From Spirosoma montaniterrae (GTDB taxonomy: Bacteria; Bacteroidota; Bacteroidia; Cytophagales; Spirosomataceae): DNA of 64,000 bases. The stretch lies in contig NZ_CP014263.1 of the NCBI RefSeq assembly GCF_001988955.1, forward strand, positions 2,976,001 to 3,040,000, written 5' to 3'. The notes under the pieces were generated by a model. The model saw only the letters and a program-made list of their open reading frames with translations. It searched no databases and was not told the origin of the DNA. Position 1 is the first letter of the stretch, and each line of letters begins with the position of its first letter. The position numbers were made by a program, and so were the translations under genes. Shown here one piece after another: positions 19,318 through 30,141 of this stretch.

Positions 19318-20214
19318 TCAGGCTACTAACTCCAGCAGGCCATCGCGTTGGAGAACGGTTTTCTGTTTTTCGCTCAACTCGTCGGAAGCTTTCATGAGTG
19401 GGAGCCGCACTTCGCCCGAAATCAGGCCCATCAGTTCCATTATATTCTTGACACCCACAGGATTACCTTCTTCATAGAGCAGCGGGTCGATACGCAGAAA
19501 GTGACCGAGTTGTCTCTGAGCAAAGGCAAAGTCGCCTTGCAAAGCCGCGTCGATCAAAGCTGAGAACTTAGCCGGGAAGGCGTTGGCAATTACCGACATC
19601 ACGCCCACGCCCCCGATGCTGATGATGGGCACAGCCTGCACGTCGTCGCCCGAAATCAGCAGAAAATCATCGGGTTTGTCGCGAGCGATTTCCATGCATT
19701 GCTCGATTACGCAGGAGGCTTCTTTCACCCCGATGATATTGGGGTGTTGAGCCAGCTCGCAGATTGTTTCGGCGGTCATGTTGATACCTGTCCGAAATGG
19801 AATGTTGTAAAGAATGACCGGCACCGGGCTTGCATCGGCCACTCGCGTAAAATGCTCAATAACACCGCGCTTACCGGGTTTATTGTAGTACGGGCAAACC
19901 GACAGAATAGCATCGACGCCGTTAAAATCGATGGCTTTCATACCCGAAACCACGTCTGCCGTAACGTTACCCCCAACCCCATATACGATGGGCAGGTTTT
20001 TCGGATTATTTTCTTTCAGGTATTGCAGCAGTTCCGCTTTCTCGGCCTTCGTCACGGTCGGCGATTCGCCCGTGGTGCCTTGCAGGACAATATACCGAAC
20101 GCCCCCTTCGGAGACGTGCCGGATCACGCGGCCAAAGCCGTCGAAATCAATGGAGTGGTCGGCGTTGAACGGGGTTACGATGGCAACGCCCACACCGTGA
20201 AACTGAGAATACAT
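19318..20214 (-). CDS. dapA: 4-hydroxy-tetrahydrodipicolinate synthase
   Basis: DapA condenses pyruvate with aspartate semialdehyde in the lysine/diaminopimelate pathway. The 298-residue length is typical. The class I aldolase features are present: GTTGE (46-50), the catalytic Tyr135 in LYNIPFRTG, and the Schiff-base Lys163 in GVKEAS. The start MYSQFHGVGVAIVTPF fits the family. It stands alone on the minus strand, upstream of the palindrome. Confidence 0.97.
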   Translation of the reverse strand: MYSQFHGVGVAIVTPFNADHSIDFDGFGRVIRHVSEGGVRYIVLQGTTGESPTVTKAEKAELLQYLKENNPKNLPIVYGVGGNVTADVVSGMKAIDFNGVDAILSVCPYYNKPGKRGVIEHFTRVADASPVPVILYNIPFRTGINMTAETICELAQHPNIIGVKEASCVIEQCMEIARDKPDDFLLISGDDVQAVPIISIGGVGVMSVIANAFPAKFSALIDAALQGDFAFAQRQLGHFLRIDPLLYEEGNPVGVKNIMELMGLISGEVRLPLMKASDELSEKQKTVLQRDGLLELVA

Positions 20215-20269
20215 GATGCCGCAAAAGTGATGTTATGACAAAGTTACGGGAAATGCCCCGTAAAGTGCG

Positions 20270-20908
20270 TTACGCCGTTACAGGTTCCTGCGAGAAATCG
20301 CGGGGCGTAAATCCTTTAGGCCGCAATAGGTCAAATACCTCATCGTGAATGGGGGCCGTGTAAAGCCCCGCCCGCGTGGCCTGTTGACGGACTTCTTCTG
20401 CCCCATCAACAAACGCGAGTATGCCATAAATCTTTTTGTGTCGATGCTCAGGAAAAAAGCGAACAAAGCGGTCGAGCATCTGGAGAATCTGTTCGATATC
20501 CCGTTCTTTCAGATGGCTTTTCACCTCGACCAACACCGCCGTATTCACGTCACCGTTTGCCAGGCCCAGCACGTCAATTTCCATTGTGTCGCCCCCGCGC
20601 TGCGTTTTGTAGCGCATGGCTACGTCGGTCATGCCAAACTTTCGGCGCAATACCCGCTCCATCGACGGAAACGCCATGCCCTCTGTGAATGAGCCGAATT
20701 TATTACCAATGTCGCCCACTATTTTAGCTACGCGATTTATTTCTTTATCCGTTTCACGCTTCGCTTGCTGGCGTTCACGGTGCTCTTGTTCACGTTGCTG
20801 TTCACGGTCGGCAATCATTTCGCGTTGTTTCTCGGTAATCTCGCGTTGTTTTTCGGTGATCTCCCGGAGGATGGCTCGAATTTCGTCTAAGCTGGTGTTA
20901 GCTTCCAT
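20270..20908 (-). CDS. DUF3782-like coiled-coil protein with a PD-(D/E)XK nuclease-like domain
   Basis: The protein has 212 residues. Residues about 5-65 form a charged coiled coil with an exact heptad repeat (REITEKQ twice) followed by a Gln/Glu/Arg-rich run. The C-terminal domain has the PD-(D/E)XK pattern: an acidic residue in MEIDVLGL and EVK in VLVEVKSH, about 17 residues later. This matches the DUF3782-type family of predicted nucleases, for which no role is established. Nothing near it suggests a system. It is the last gene before ligA on the same strand, 59 nt away. Confidence 0.7.
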   Translation of the reverse strand: MEANTSLDEIRAILREITEKQREITEKQREMIADREQQREQEHRERQQAKRETDKEINRVAKIVGDIGNKFGSFTEGMAFPSMERVLRRKFGMTDVAMRYKTQRGGDTMEIDVLGLANGDVNTAVLVEVKSHLKERDIEQILQMLDRFVRFFPEHRHKKIYGILAFVDGAEEVRQQATRAGLYTAPIHDEVFDLLRPKGFTPRDFSQEPVTA

Positions 20909-20967
20909 AGTTGGGTGGGCGTATGTATTCGCACAAAACTAACAAATTTGTTAATAGAATCCGTTCG

Positions 20968-23088
<2,121 letters not shown>

Positions 23089-23186
23089 TTATTACCGATT
23101 GACGATTCAAATTACAACCGGCAATATTGGTTTTGTTTCTTCATTCGGCCAAAAAAAAGTACTTTTACGAGTTAAATTATTTACGC

Positions 23187-23858
23187 ATGACCCCGCCAAT
23201 TATAGCTCCGTCGATTTTGGCCGCTGATTTCGCCAATTTGCAACGCGACGTGGAAATGGTGAACCGCAGCGAGGCCGACTGGTTTCATGTCGATGTGATG
23301 GATGGCATGTTTGTCCCGAATATTTCATTCGGTTTTCCGGTGCTGGAAGCCATCCGGCGGCATACGACGAAGCCACTCGACGTTCATCTGATGATTGTGC
23401 AGCCGGAGCGATACATTGCCGAATTTGCGGAGAAAGGAGCCGACCATATCACGGTTCATTACGAAGCCTGTACGCACCTGCACCGGGTGCTGACCCAGAT
23501 TCGGCAGGCCGGTTGCCAGGCGGGCGTGGCCCTGAACATGCAAACACCGGTAGACGTATTGGCCGATATTGCCGATGCCTTCGATCAGGTGCTGATTATG
23601 ACCATCAACCCCGGTTTCGGCGGTCAGAAACTGCTGCCGCTGTCTGTTCCGAAAGTTCGTAAACTGCGGCAGTTATTGCAGGGGGCGGGCAGTTCGGCCC
23701 TGATTGGGGTAGATGGCGGCATGGATCTATCGAACACAGCCACACTACTCGATGCCGGTGCCGATTATGTGGTGGCCGGTACGTCGGTGTTTGGGTCCGA
23801 CGACCCCATAGCGGCCATTCATCGCCTGAAAAGCAGTCGCCAGCCCACAATGGCCTGA
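23187..23858 (+). CDS. rpe: Ribulose-phosphate 3-epimerase
   Basis: Rpe interconverts ribulose 5-phosphate and xylulose 5-phosphate in the pentose phosphate pathway. It has 223 residues starting at the ATG at 23187 (MTPPIIAPSILAADF); a longer frame with 20 extra residues is discarded as it does not resemble the family. The TIM-barrel signatures are visible: the metal-binding HVDVMDGMFVPNISFG and DVHLMI, VLIMTINPGFGGQ, and the phosphate site VDGGMDLSNT and VVAGTSVFG. A TACTTTTA -7-like box lies at about 23160-23167. Confidence 0.97.
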   Translation: MTPPIIAPSILAADFANLQRDVEMVNRSEADWFHVDVMDGMFVPNISFGFPVLEAIRRHTTKPLDVHLMIVQPERYIAEFAEKGADHITVHYEACTHLHRVLTQIRQAGCQAGVALNMQTPVDVLADIADAFDQVLIMTINPGFGGQKLLPLSVPKVRKLRQLLQGAGSSALIGVDGGMDLSNTATLLDAGADYVVAGTSVFGSDDPIAAIHRLKSSRQPTMA

Positions 23859-23898
23859 TAGCTTCACACCAACCAGTATGAGACGACAAAACCAATCT

Positions 23899-25307
23899 AT
23901 GAAACATACGATTTTAGCTGTTGCTGTAGGTGTATTGCTCCTGACAGTCAGTGGCTGCAAGACGCGAACCTCCCAAACTGAAGCTTCGGCCTCTCCTGCC
24001 GACACAACATCTGCCACTCCCCCCCTGCCCCCGATTGGGCTAAAAACGCTACCATCTACGAGGTTAACGTGCGGCAGTTTTCGCCGGAGGGTTCGTTTAA
24101 AGCCGTTGAAAAACAGCTACCCCGTCTCAAAGAAATGGGCGTCGATATTATCTGGCTGATGCCAATTTATCCGATCAGCCAGAAAAACAAAAAAGGAACC
24201 CTTGGCAGCCCCTACGCCATCGCCAATTACAAAGCCGTTAATCCCGCTTACGGCACCCTCGCCGATTTCAAATCGCTCGTTAACCGTGCGCACGCGCTGG
24301 GGCTGCGCGTTGTGCTCGACTGGGTAGCGAACCACACCGGCTGGGACCACGTATGGGTACAGCAGCACCCCGATTGGTACACGCTCGTTGATGGTAAAAT
24401 GACGACGCCCCTCGACCCCAAAACCGGCAAACCTACCGACTGGACCGACGTGGCTGACCTGAACTACGCCAACCCCAACATGCGCAAAGGCATGATCGAC
24501 GCCATGCAATATTGGGTGAAAGAATGTGACGTCGATGGCTATCGGTGCGACGTGGCGGGGTTCGTGCCCAACGATTTCTGGGCGCAGCTTCGGCCTGAGT
24601 TAGACAAAATCAAGACCGTGTTCATGCTCTCGGAGTGGGAAGACGAGCCGGATCAGTTCAAGAGCTGTTTCAATATGAACTACGGCTGGGCCATGCACCA
24701 CGTTATGAAAGATATTGCCAAAGGCAATGCGCCCATTTCAAAAATCGACTCGTTGCGGGCGGCCAACAAGAGCCGTTTTCCGAAGTGGTATTATCAGATG
24801 TTGTTTACGCAGAACCACGACGAAAATACCTGGAATGGAACGCTGGCCGAATCATTCGGTCCGGCGGCTGATGCGTTCATTGTATTGAGCAGTACGCTGG
24901 AAGGTATGCCATTGGTTTACAACGGTATGGAGTCGAACCTGAACAAACGGTTGGCCTTTTTCGAGAAGGATACCATTGCCTGGGGAACCTACCCACGAGC
25001 CAACTTTTTTGAAGCGTTACTGACACTTAAACACCGCAATCACGCCCTCTGGAACGGGCTGGATGGTGGGCCGGTGGTCAAAATTCCGACCGACCGCGAC
25101 GATAAAGTATATGCCTTTCACCGGCAGCGCGATACGGATGCCGTAGCTGTACTCGTTAATTTAAGCAATCAGCCGCAGACAGTTCGGTTAGACGGCGACG
25201 GTTACGAAGGTAAATATACCGACGTGTTCAGCCACCAACCCGCCGAACTGAAACCCAATATGATTGTTACACTCCGCCCATGGGAGTATAGGGTATTGAC
25301 AAATTAA
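23899..25307 (+). pseudogene. GH13 alpha-amylase-family lipoprotein, frameshifted in a C-tract
   Basis: The gene starts at 23899 (MKHTILAVAVG) with a lipobox VSGC, but the frame shifts between the linker and the catalytic domain. In the C-tract at 24019-24025 there are seven C residues; one more C would give the linker TPPPAPDW and join the lipoprotein leader to the catalytic frame (YEVNVRQFSPEGSF...). As read, the upstream frame ends near 24159 after about 86 residues, and the catalytic frame (from about 24033 to 25307) has no leader. The GH13 motifs are otherwise intact: LDWVANHT, GYRCDVAG with the nucleophile Asp, SEWEDE with the acid Glu, and FTQNHDE. It may be a sequencing error, a phase-variable gene or a recent pseudogene. 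If functional it is an exported alpha-glucan hydrolase. Confidence 0.88.
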
Positions 25308-25436
25308 TAAGCAATATTGAATGCTGAATTTTGAATGTTGAATGTTGATTTGTAACTATGATATAGTGAAATTCCCTCGCTACACCCCACAAGCCAACAG
25401 TCGATAGTCGAAACTCAACATTCATTATTATCAAGT

Positions 25437-27473
25437 ATGCGTACAGGGCTTTATCTAACCTTAATCGGGCTGTTCATTCTAACCACTGCCGGATCGGCCC
25501 AGTCGATCCAATGGGCGAGTCGGGTGGTGGGTGTGTCGTCGGAGAAAAAGGGGGAGTCTACTGGCGATCAATACAAGGCATCGCAGGCATTGGGCAGGCC
25601 CAGTAAGGTGCCGCAGATGGGCGAGTCACCCTGCGCGTGGGCACCGTTTTATCCCGATGGAACGCAGGACGAATGGATTCAGGTTAGTTTTGCCAAACCC
25701 ATGCCCGCCCGGCAAATCGTCATTGCGGAGAACATAAATCCGGGTGCCATTGTGCGCGTTGTGGTTATTGACGAGAAAAAGCGGGAACATATTGTCTATC
25801 AGGGAACTGGTGCACAGCCCCGGCCCGACCCGCTACTACATATTTTCCCCCGCGATTCGGGTTACGTTTGCCACCAAATCAAGGTCTTTCTGAATGGAGC
25901 CACGCTGAGAGGCATCAATCAGATTGACGCTATTGGCATCTCAGAAGAAACTAAACCACTGACGGTCAGTATTAATGTATCGAAAGATACGCCTAAAGAA
26001 ATCGTCAAGGAAAATTTAGGCAAGGCCGTTAACTCGCCGGGGCAGGAAGTGGCCCCCGTGATTTCGCCCGATGGCCGCACACTTTATTTCACCCGAAACT
26101 ATAATAAAGCCAACATCGGTTCATCTGACCATCAGGACGTTTGGTATTCGTCGCTCGGTTCGGCTGCGGGCGGCAGTCCTGGCTGGAGTGAAGCCGTAAA
26201 TATTGGCGCGCCTATCAACACGCCGGGCGATAATGCCATCAGTGGCATGGCCCCCGACGGGCGCACGGCTTACCTGATCAATGTCTACCGACCCGATGGT
26301 GGGCTGACGTTCGGTATCTCAAAGTCGATTCGGACCAAAGCGGGCTGGTCGCAACCGGTTGAATGCAAAATCGCTAACAATTATAATCTGCACGAGCAGA
26401 ATCAGTTGGAGTTTTGCATCTCGCCCGATGGAACGGCTATCATTCTGGCCGTACAGCGAAAAGACACGCGCGGCAACCGTGATTTATACGTATCCCTTCA
26501 AAAACCAGACAAAACCTGGGCCGAACCCGTATCGCTGGGATCGGTGGTGAACTCCGCCGATTTTGAAAGCTCGCCGTTTTTAGCCGCCGATGGCCGCACA
26601 CTCTATTTTACGTCGGGCGGACATCCGGGTTTTGGCAACGGCGATATTTTTGTGGCGCGTCGGCTCGATGACTCATGGGGCAACTGGAGCGAACCCGAAA
26701 ACCTCGGCCCGGCCATTAATACGCCCGAATGGGACGGTTACTTCACCATTCCGGCTTCGGGCGATTACGCATACCTGAGTTCGCGGGCGGGGTCGATGGG
26801 CGAAGACGATATTTTCCGGCTCAAACTCTATCCCACCATCAAACCCGATCCGGTTGCCATTGTATCGGGGCAGGTGCTCGATGCACAAAGCAAAAAACCG
26901 GTTTCGTCGGAAGTCGTTTCAGGACTGTTCAACGATCACAAAGAAGTGGTCAAGGTCGACTACAGTCCCGAAACAGGTGAGTACAAAATGATTCTGCCCA
27001 CGCAGAAAACCTATAACCTCACCGCCCAGAAAGAAGGCTATTTCCCCACCACCGAAACCCTCGACCTGAGCAAAGACAAACGTTTCCGCGACATCCGGCG
27101 CAATCTGTATCTGACCAAAATAGAGCCGGGCCAGAAAATAACGATGCGCGAAGTGCTGTTTCAACAAAGTCAGGCCGCTCTGCTAACCGGGGCCAACGTT
27201 GAGCTGGACCGGCTGGTTACCATGATGAATCAACACCCGGCGATGGAGTTACTCATCGAAGGTCATACCGACAATCAGGGCGACTGGGAGCCGAATATGA
27301 AGCTGTCGGAAGATCGCGTTCGGGTGGTGAAAGAGTACCTGACCGGCAAAGGCATTGCCGCCAATCGGATTCAGACCAAAGCCTGGGGGCCGAGCAAGCC
27401 CATTGCGAGTAACGAGACCGAAGAGAAGCGCAAACAGAACCGGCGGGTAGAATTCACCATTCTGAAAATGTAA
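25437..27473 (+). CDS. OmpA-family protein with PD40/WD40-like propeller
   Basis: An exported protein of 678 residues with a signal peptide ending AGSAQS. Residues about 25-175 form a discoidin-like beta-sandwich domain. Five or so PD40-type propeller blades follow (SPDGRTLYFTRNY, APDGRTAYLINVY, AADGRTLYFTSGG), then a carboxypeptidase-like fold (VSGQVLDAQSKKPVSSEV) and a C-terminal OmpA peptidoglycan-binding domain (LIEGHTDNQGDWEPN, with the conserved RVRVVKEYL and RRVEFTI). It is probably anchored to the cell wall and faces the outer membrane. Proteins with this plan occur near type IX secretion components, but none is seen here. Confidence 0.88.
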   Translation: MRTGLYLTLIGLFILTTAGSAQSIQWASRVVGVSSEKKGESTGDQYKASQALGRPSKVPQMGESPCAWAPFYPDGTQDEWIQVSFAKPMPARQIVIAENINPGAIVRVVVIDEKKREHIVYQGTGAQPRPDPLLHIFPRDSGYVCHQIKVFLNGATLRGINQIDAIGISEETKPLTVSINVSKDTPKEIVKENLGKAVNSPGQEVAPVISPDGRTLYFTRNYNKANIGSSDHQDVWYSSLGSAAGGSPGWSEAVNIGAPINTPGDNAISGMAPDGRTAYLINVYRPDGGLTFGISKSIRTKAGWSQPVECKIANNYNLHEQNQLEFCISPDGTAIILAVQRKDTRGNRDLYVSLQKPDKTWAEPVSLGSVVNSADFESSPFLAADGRTLYFTSGGHPGFGNGDIFVARRLDDSWGNWSEPENLGPAINTPEWDGYFTIPASGDYAYLSSRAGSMGEDDIFRLKLYPTIKPDPVAIVSGQVLDAQSKKPVSSEVVSGLFNDHKEVVKVDYSPETGEYKMILPTQKTYNLTAQKEGYFPTTETLDLSKDKRFRDIRRNLYLTKIEPGQKITMREVLFQQSQAALLTGANVELDRLVTMMNQHPAMELLIEGHTDNQGDWEPNMKLSEDRVRVVKEYLTGKGIAANRIQTKAWGPSKPIASNETEEKRKQNRRVEFTILKM

Positions 27474-27503
27474 TGACCAGGATTTTGCCGTAGTTTTGCG
27501 GCA

Positions 27504-29294
27504 ATGTTTACCATATCCAACCGCACTGCACTACTTGGCTTAGGTGCTCTTCTGGCCTTATCGCTGGCCCTGCGTCTTTATCGCTTAGATACCTATGCCA
27601 TTTATTTCGATGAAAAATCGACGTTGCTTATTAGTCAGGGCGTTTGTCTGGAAGGTTTTAATCAGAAAGATGTTTTTGCCAAGCCGTACTTCACTCCGGC
27701 TGAGTTCTGGAAGCCGAAAACGGTTCACGATTTTATCGAAGCCAATATCCGGGGCGACATTGGCAACAGCCCCGCTTACTATGCCGTTCTGAAGGTTTGG
27801 TTAAACCTGTTTGGCCTGAGCGACGCGTCGCTGCGGATGCCATCGGTAATTTTCAGCGTGTTGATTGTGGCCCTGATCTTTGTTTTCGTCAGGCGGCATT
27901 TTCGTTTTCTGGGCGAGCAGCGGGTCAATACCTTAGCGTTAACCAGCGCGGCTATTGCTGCCGTGGAGCCGTTTTTCGTAGCCTACAGCCACATTGCCCG
28001 CAACTATTCGATGACGTTTTTCCTGACGTTGCTGGCAACGCACCTGTTTCTGCTTATCCTCGAGCGCATTACCGACTGTAGGCCCGTTGCGTGGTTATAT
28101 GTTGCTTATGGCATCACATTCGTTGCTTCGGTTTTATCTCATTATCTGACGGTTACGGTATTTCTTTGCCACGGTTTGTACGCGCTGCTGTATCTGCGCA
28201 ATGCCCGCGCCTGGGTAGCACTGGGCGCAACGGCTGTAATCGGGCTGGGGCTGGTATCGCTTTGGTTCATCTTCGGCGGAGGCAAATACACGTTCTTTAC
28301 GCTGAACTATCAGGCTAATTTCTACCGAAACATCGCGCTGACCAATCCGTATAATTCGGGCTTCGGTACAATCCTGCCCGCTACGATTCCGAATATTGCG
28401 GTGCGGGCTGTACCAATTTTCACGGATTTGTTCATGCCCACCAATGGGCTGGCGGGGGTATTGGCCGGGCTGCGTAACTCCCTGCTGGCACTGGGGCTCG
28501 GCACCGTTGCAACCGTTATCATTCACCTATACCGGCCCGTAACAAAACCACCGGTTTGGGTCTACGGAGCCGTTACATTAGTGTTATTGACGGGCGTGCT
28601 GATCTATACGGTGCTTCCGCTGCGGCTGCTGGTTTTGTCTGTGTCCGTACCGTTTGTGTATCTGATTGGCTGGTATATCACTACGCATGTTGGGGGCAGG
28701 CAGCAACGGCCCGTTGTGTTGTTGCTCTTGCTGGCTTTCGTTCCGACGCTGTTTCTGCTGTTCATGGCGTGGCGGTCGGGGCATACGTTCGGTATTACGC
28801 AGCGGTATTCCGGCTTCTCGTTTCCATACGTCTGTATGTTGGTGGCAATGGGTCTGCATCAGCTTACGCAACTTCGGTGGTGGTTTGCGGCCCCTATTAC
28901 GGCGGTGCTGTTGATACAGGCCGTTCATCTACTAACGCTGCTGGGCGACATCTACGCCGACCGTGCGCCCAAATACACCTACTTTGCCGAACCGCGCATC
29001 GCCAACCCGTACTGGTCCTCGGCTCAACAGATTAAAAAATTGTATGCCCCCGGCGATACGGTGCTGTATCCGAACAAGACACGGATTATTCATTCCGAAA
29101 AAATGGATCGGACCTACTCGCCGGTTTCGCTGCTCGATGCGCAATTAGTGAACGTGTACCTGCCTAAAGACGCGCAGTACGTGCAGCACATCGACGCCAA
29201 CGAACGCGACCGCATCATCTTAAAAAAGGGGGATACGGGCCAGAAAATTGTTATTTTTGACTTCAAAGGCCGGACGTACCGCTACGGCGAGTAA
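27504..29294 (+). CDS. Polytopic GT39-like (GT-C) glycosyltransferase
   Basis: A 596-residue integral membrane protein. The first loop carries the acidic pair expected of GT-C enzymes (YFDEKST, residues 30-36), followed by about ten hydrophobic segments and a soluble C-terminal part of about 110 residues. It resembles ArnT/PMT_2-type transferases, which take a sugar from a polyprenyl phosphate carrier and add it to a periplasmic acceptor. It opens a tightly packed plus-strand series (gaps of 21, 13, 15, 2 and 3 nt to the following genes). A TAGTTTTG -7-like box lies at 27491-27498, only 5 nt before the ATG. The acceptor is unknown. Confidence 0.8.
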   Translation: MFTISNRTALLGLGALLALSLALRLYRLDTYAIYFDEKSTLLISQGVCLEGFNQKDVFAKPYFTPAEFWKPKTVHDFIEANIRGDIGNSPAYYAVLKVWLNLFGLSDASLRMPSVIFSVLIVALIFVFVRRHFRFLGEQRVNTLALTSAAIAAVEPFFVAYSHIARNYSMTFFLTLLATHLFLLILERITDCRPVAWLYVAYGITFVASVLSHYLTVTVFLCHGLYALLYLRNARAWVALGATAVIGLGLVSLWFIFGGGKYTFFTLNYQANFYRNIALTNPYNSGFGTILPATIPNIAVRAVPIFTDLFMPTNGLAGVLAGLRNSLLALGLGTVATVIIHLYRPVTKPPVWVYGAVTLVLLTGVLIYTVLPLRLLVLSVSVPFVYLIGWYITTHVGGRQQRPVVLLLLLAFVPTLFLLFMAWRSGHTFGITQRYSGFSFPYVCMLVAMGLHQLTQLRWWFAAPITAVLLIQAVHLLTLLGDIYADRAPKYTYFAEPRIANPYWSSAQQIKKLYAPGDTVLYPNKTRIIHSEKMDRTYSPVSLLDAQLVNVYLPKDAQYVQHIDANERDRIILKKGDTGQKIVIFDFKGRTYRYGE

Positions 29295-29315
29295 GTACGA
29301 ACCGATCAACCGACT

Positions 29316-30128
29316 ATGACTTTGACAACCGAAGCAATTGATATAAAAGCTCTCTGCGGGCAGTTGCGGCTCAACATTCTGGGGCTGTACAATCAGGCAC
29401 ACGCGGGCCACATTGGCTGCTCGCTGAGTTGCATCGACCTGATGGTTGGTACACTCGTGCTGCGTAAACGGCCACAGGATACGTTTCTGCTCTCGAAAGG
29501 CCACGCGGCTGCGTCGCTCTATGCCTGCCTGAACCACCTCGGCGAAATTTCGGACGAGGTACTGGCAACGTACTACCAGAACGGCACTACCCTACCCGCC
29601 CACCCCGCCCCTAATCAGCACGCGGGCATTCCGTTTGCAACCGGTTCGCTCGGGCACGGGCTGCCCATTGGTACGGGCGTGGCACAGGCCAGCAAATTAC
29701 TTGGCGACGACGCGCGTGCATTCGTACTCATGTCTGACGGCGAAACCAACGAAGGCACTACCTGGGAAGCGGCCCATTTTGCCGTACAGCACGGGCTGGA
29801 TAATCTGATTGTACTGATCGACAAAAATGGATTACAGGGCTTCGGCAACACCACCGACGTGCTGGGCGACACCGCCGATGCCCGTACCTGGACTGCGATG
29901 GGCTTCGAAACCGTGGAGATTAACGGCCACGACGTAGAGCAGATTACAGCTACTATCGACGCGCTGACGATGGCACAAAACGGTAAACCTAAGGCAGTTA
30001 TCGCTCACACGGTAAAGGGCAAAGGCGTGTCGTACATGGAGAACCGGCTCGAATGGCATTACCTGCCCATGACGCCCGCTCAATACGAACAGGCCACCGC
30101 CGACGTGAAAGCGCGGTATTTTTCGTAG
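29316..30128 (+). CDS. Transketolase-like enzyme, N-terminal (pyrophosphate-binding) subunit
   Basis: This 270-residue protein is the thiamine-diphosphate pyrophosphate-binding half of a split transketolase. Visible motifs are LSKGHAAASLYA, the substrate-side GSLGHGLPIGTG, and MSDGETNEG with a metal-binding Asn about 28 residues later (DKNGLQGFG). Its partner half is encoded at 32161, with a sugar-modifying fusion gene in between. Split transketolases in glycan loci are thought to act on pentose- or hexose-derived substrates or to transfer two-carbon ketol units; the role here is inferred only from context. Confidence 0.93.
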   Translation: MTLTTEAIDIKALCGQLRLNILGLYNQAHAGHIGCSLSCIDLMVGTLVLRKRPQDTFLLSKGHAAASLYACLNHLGEISDEVLATYYQNGTTLPAHPAPNQHAGIPFATGSLGHGLPIGTGVAQASKLLGDDARAFVLMSDGETNEGTTWEAAHFAVQHGLDNLIVLIDKNGLQGFGNTTDVLGDTADARTWTAMGFETVEINGHDVEQITATIDALTMAQNGKPKAVIAHTVKGKGVSYMENRLEWHYLPMTPAQYEQATADVKARYFS

Positions 30129-30141
30129 GTTTGCCCCCTGA

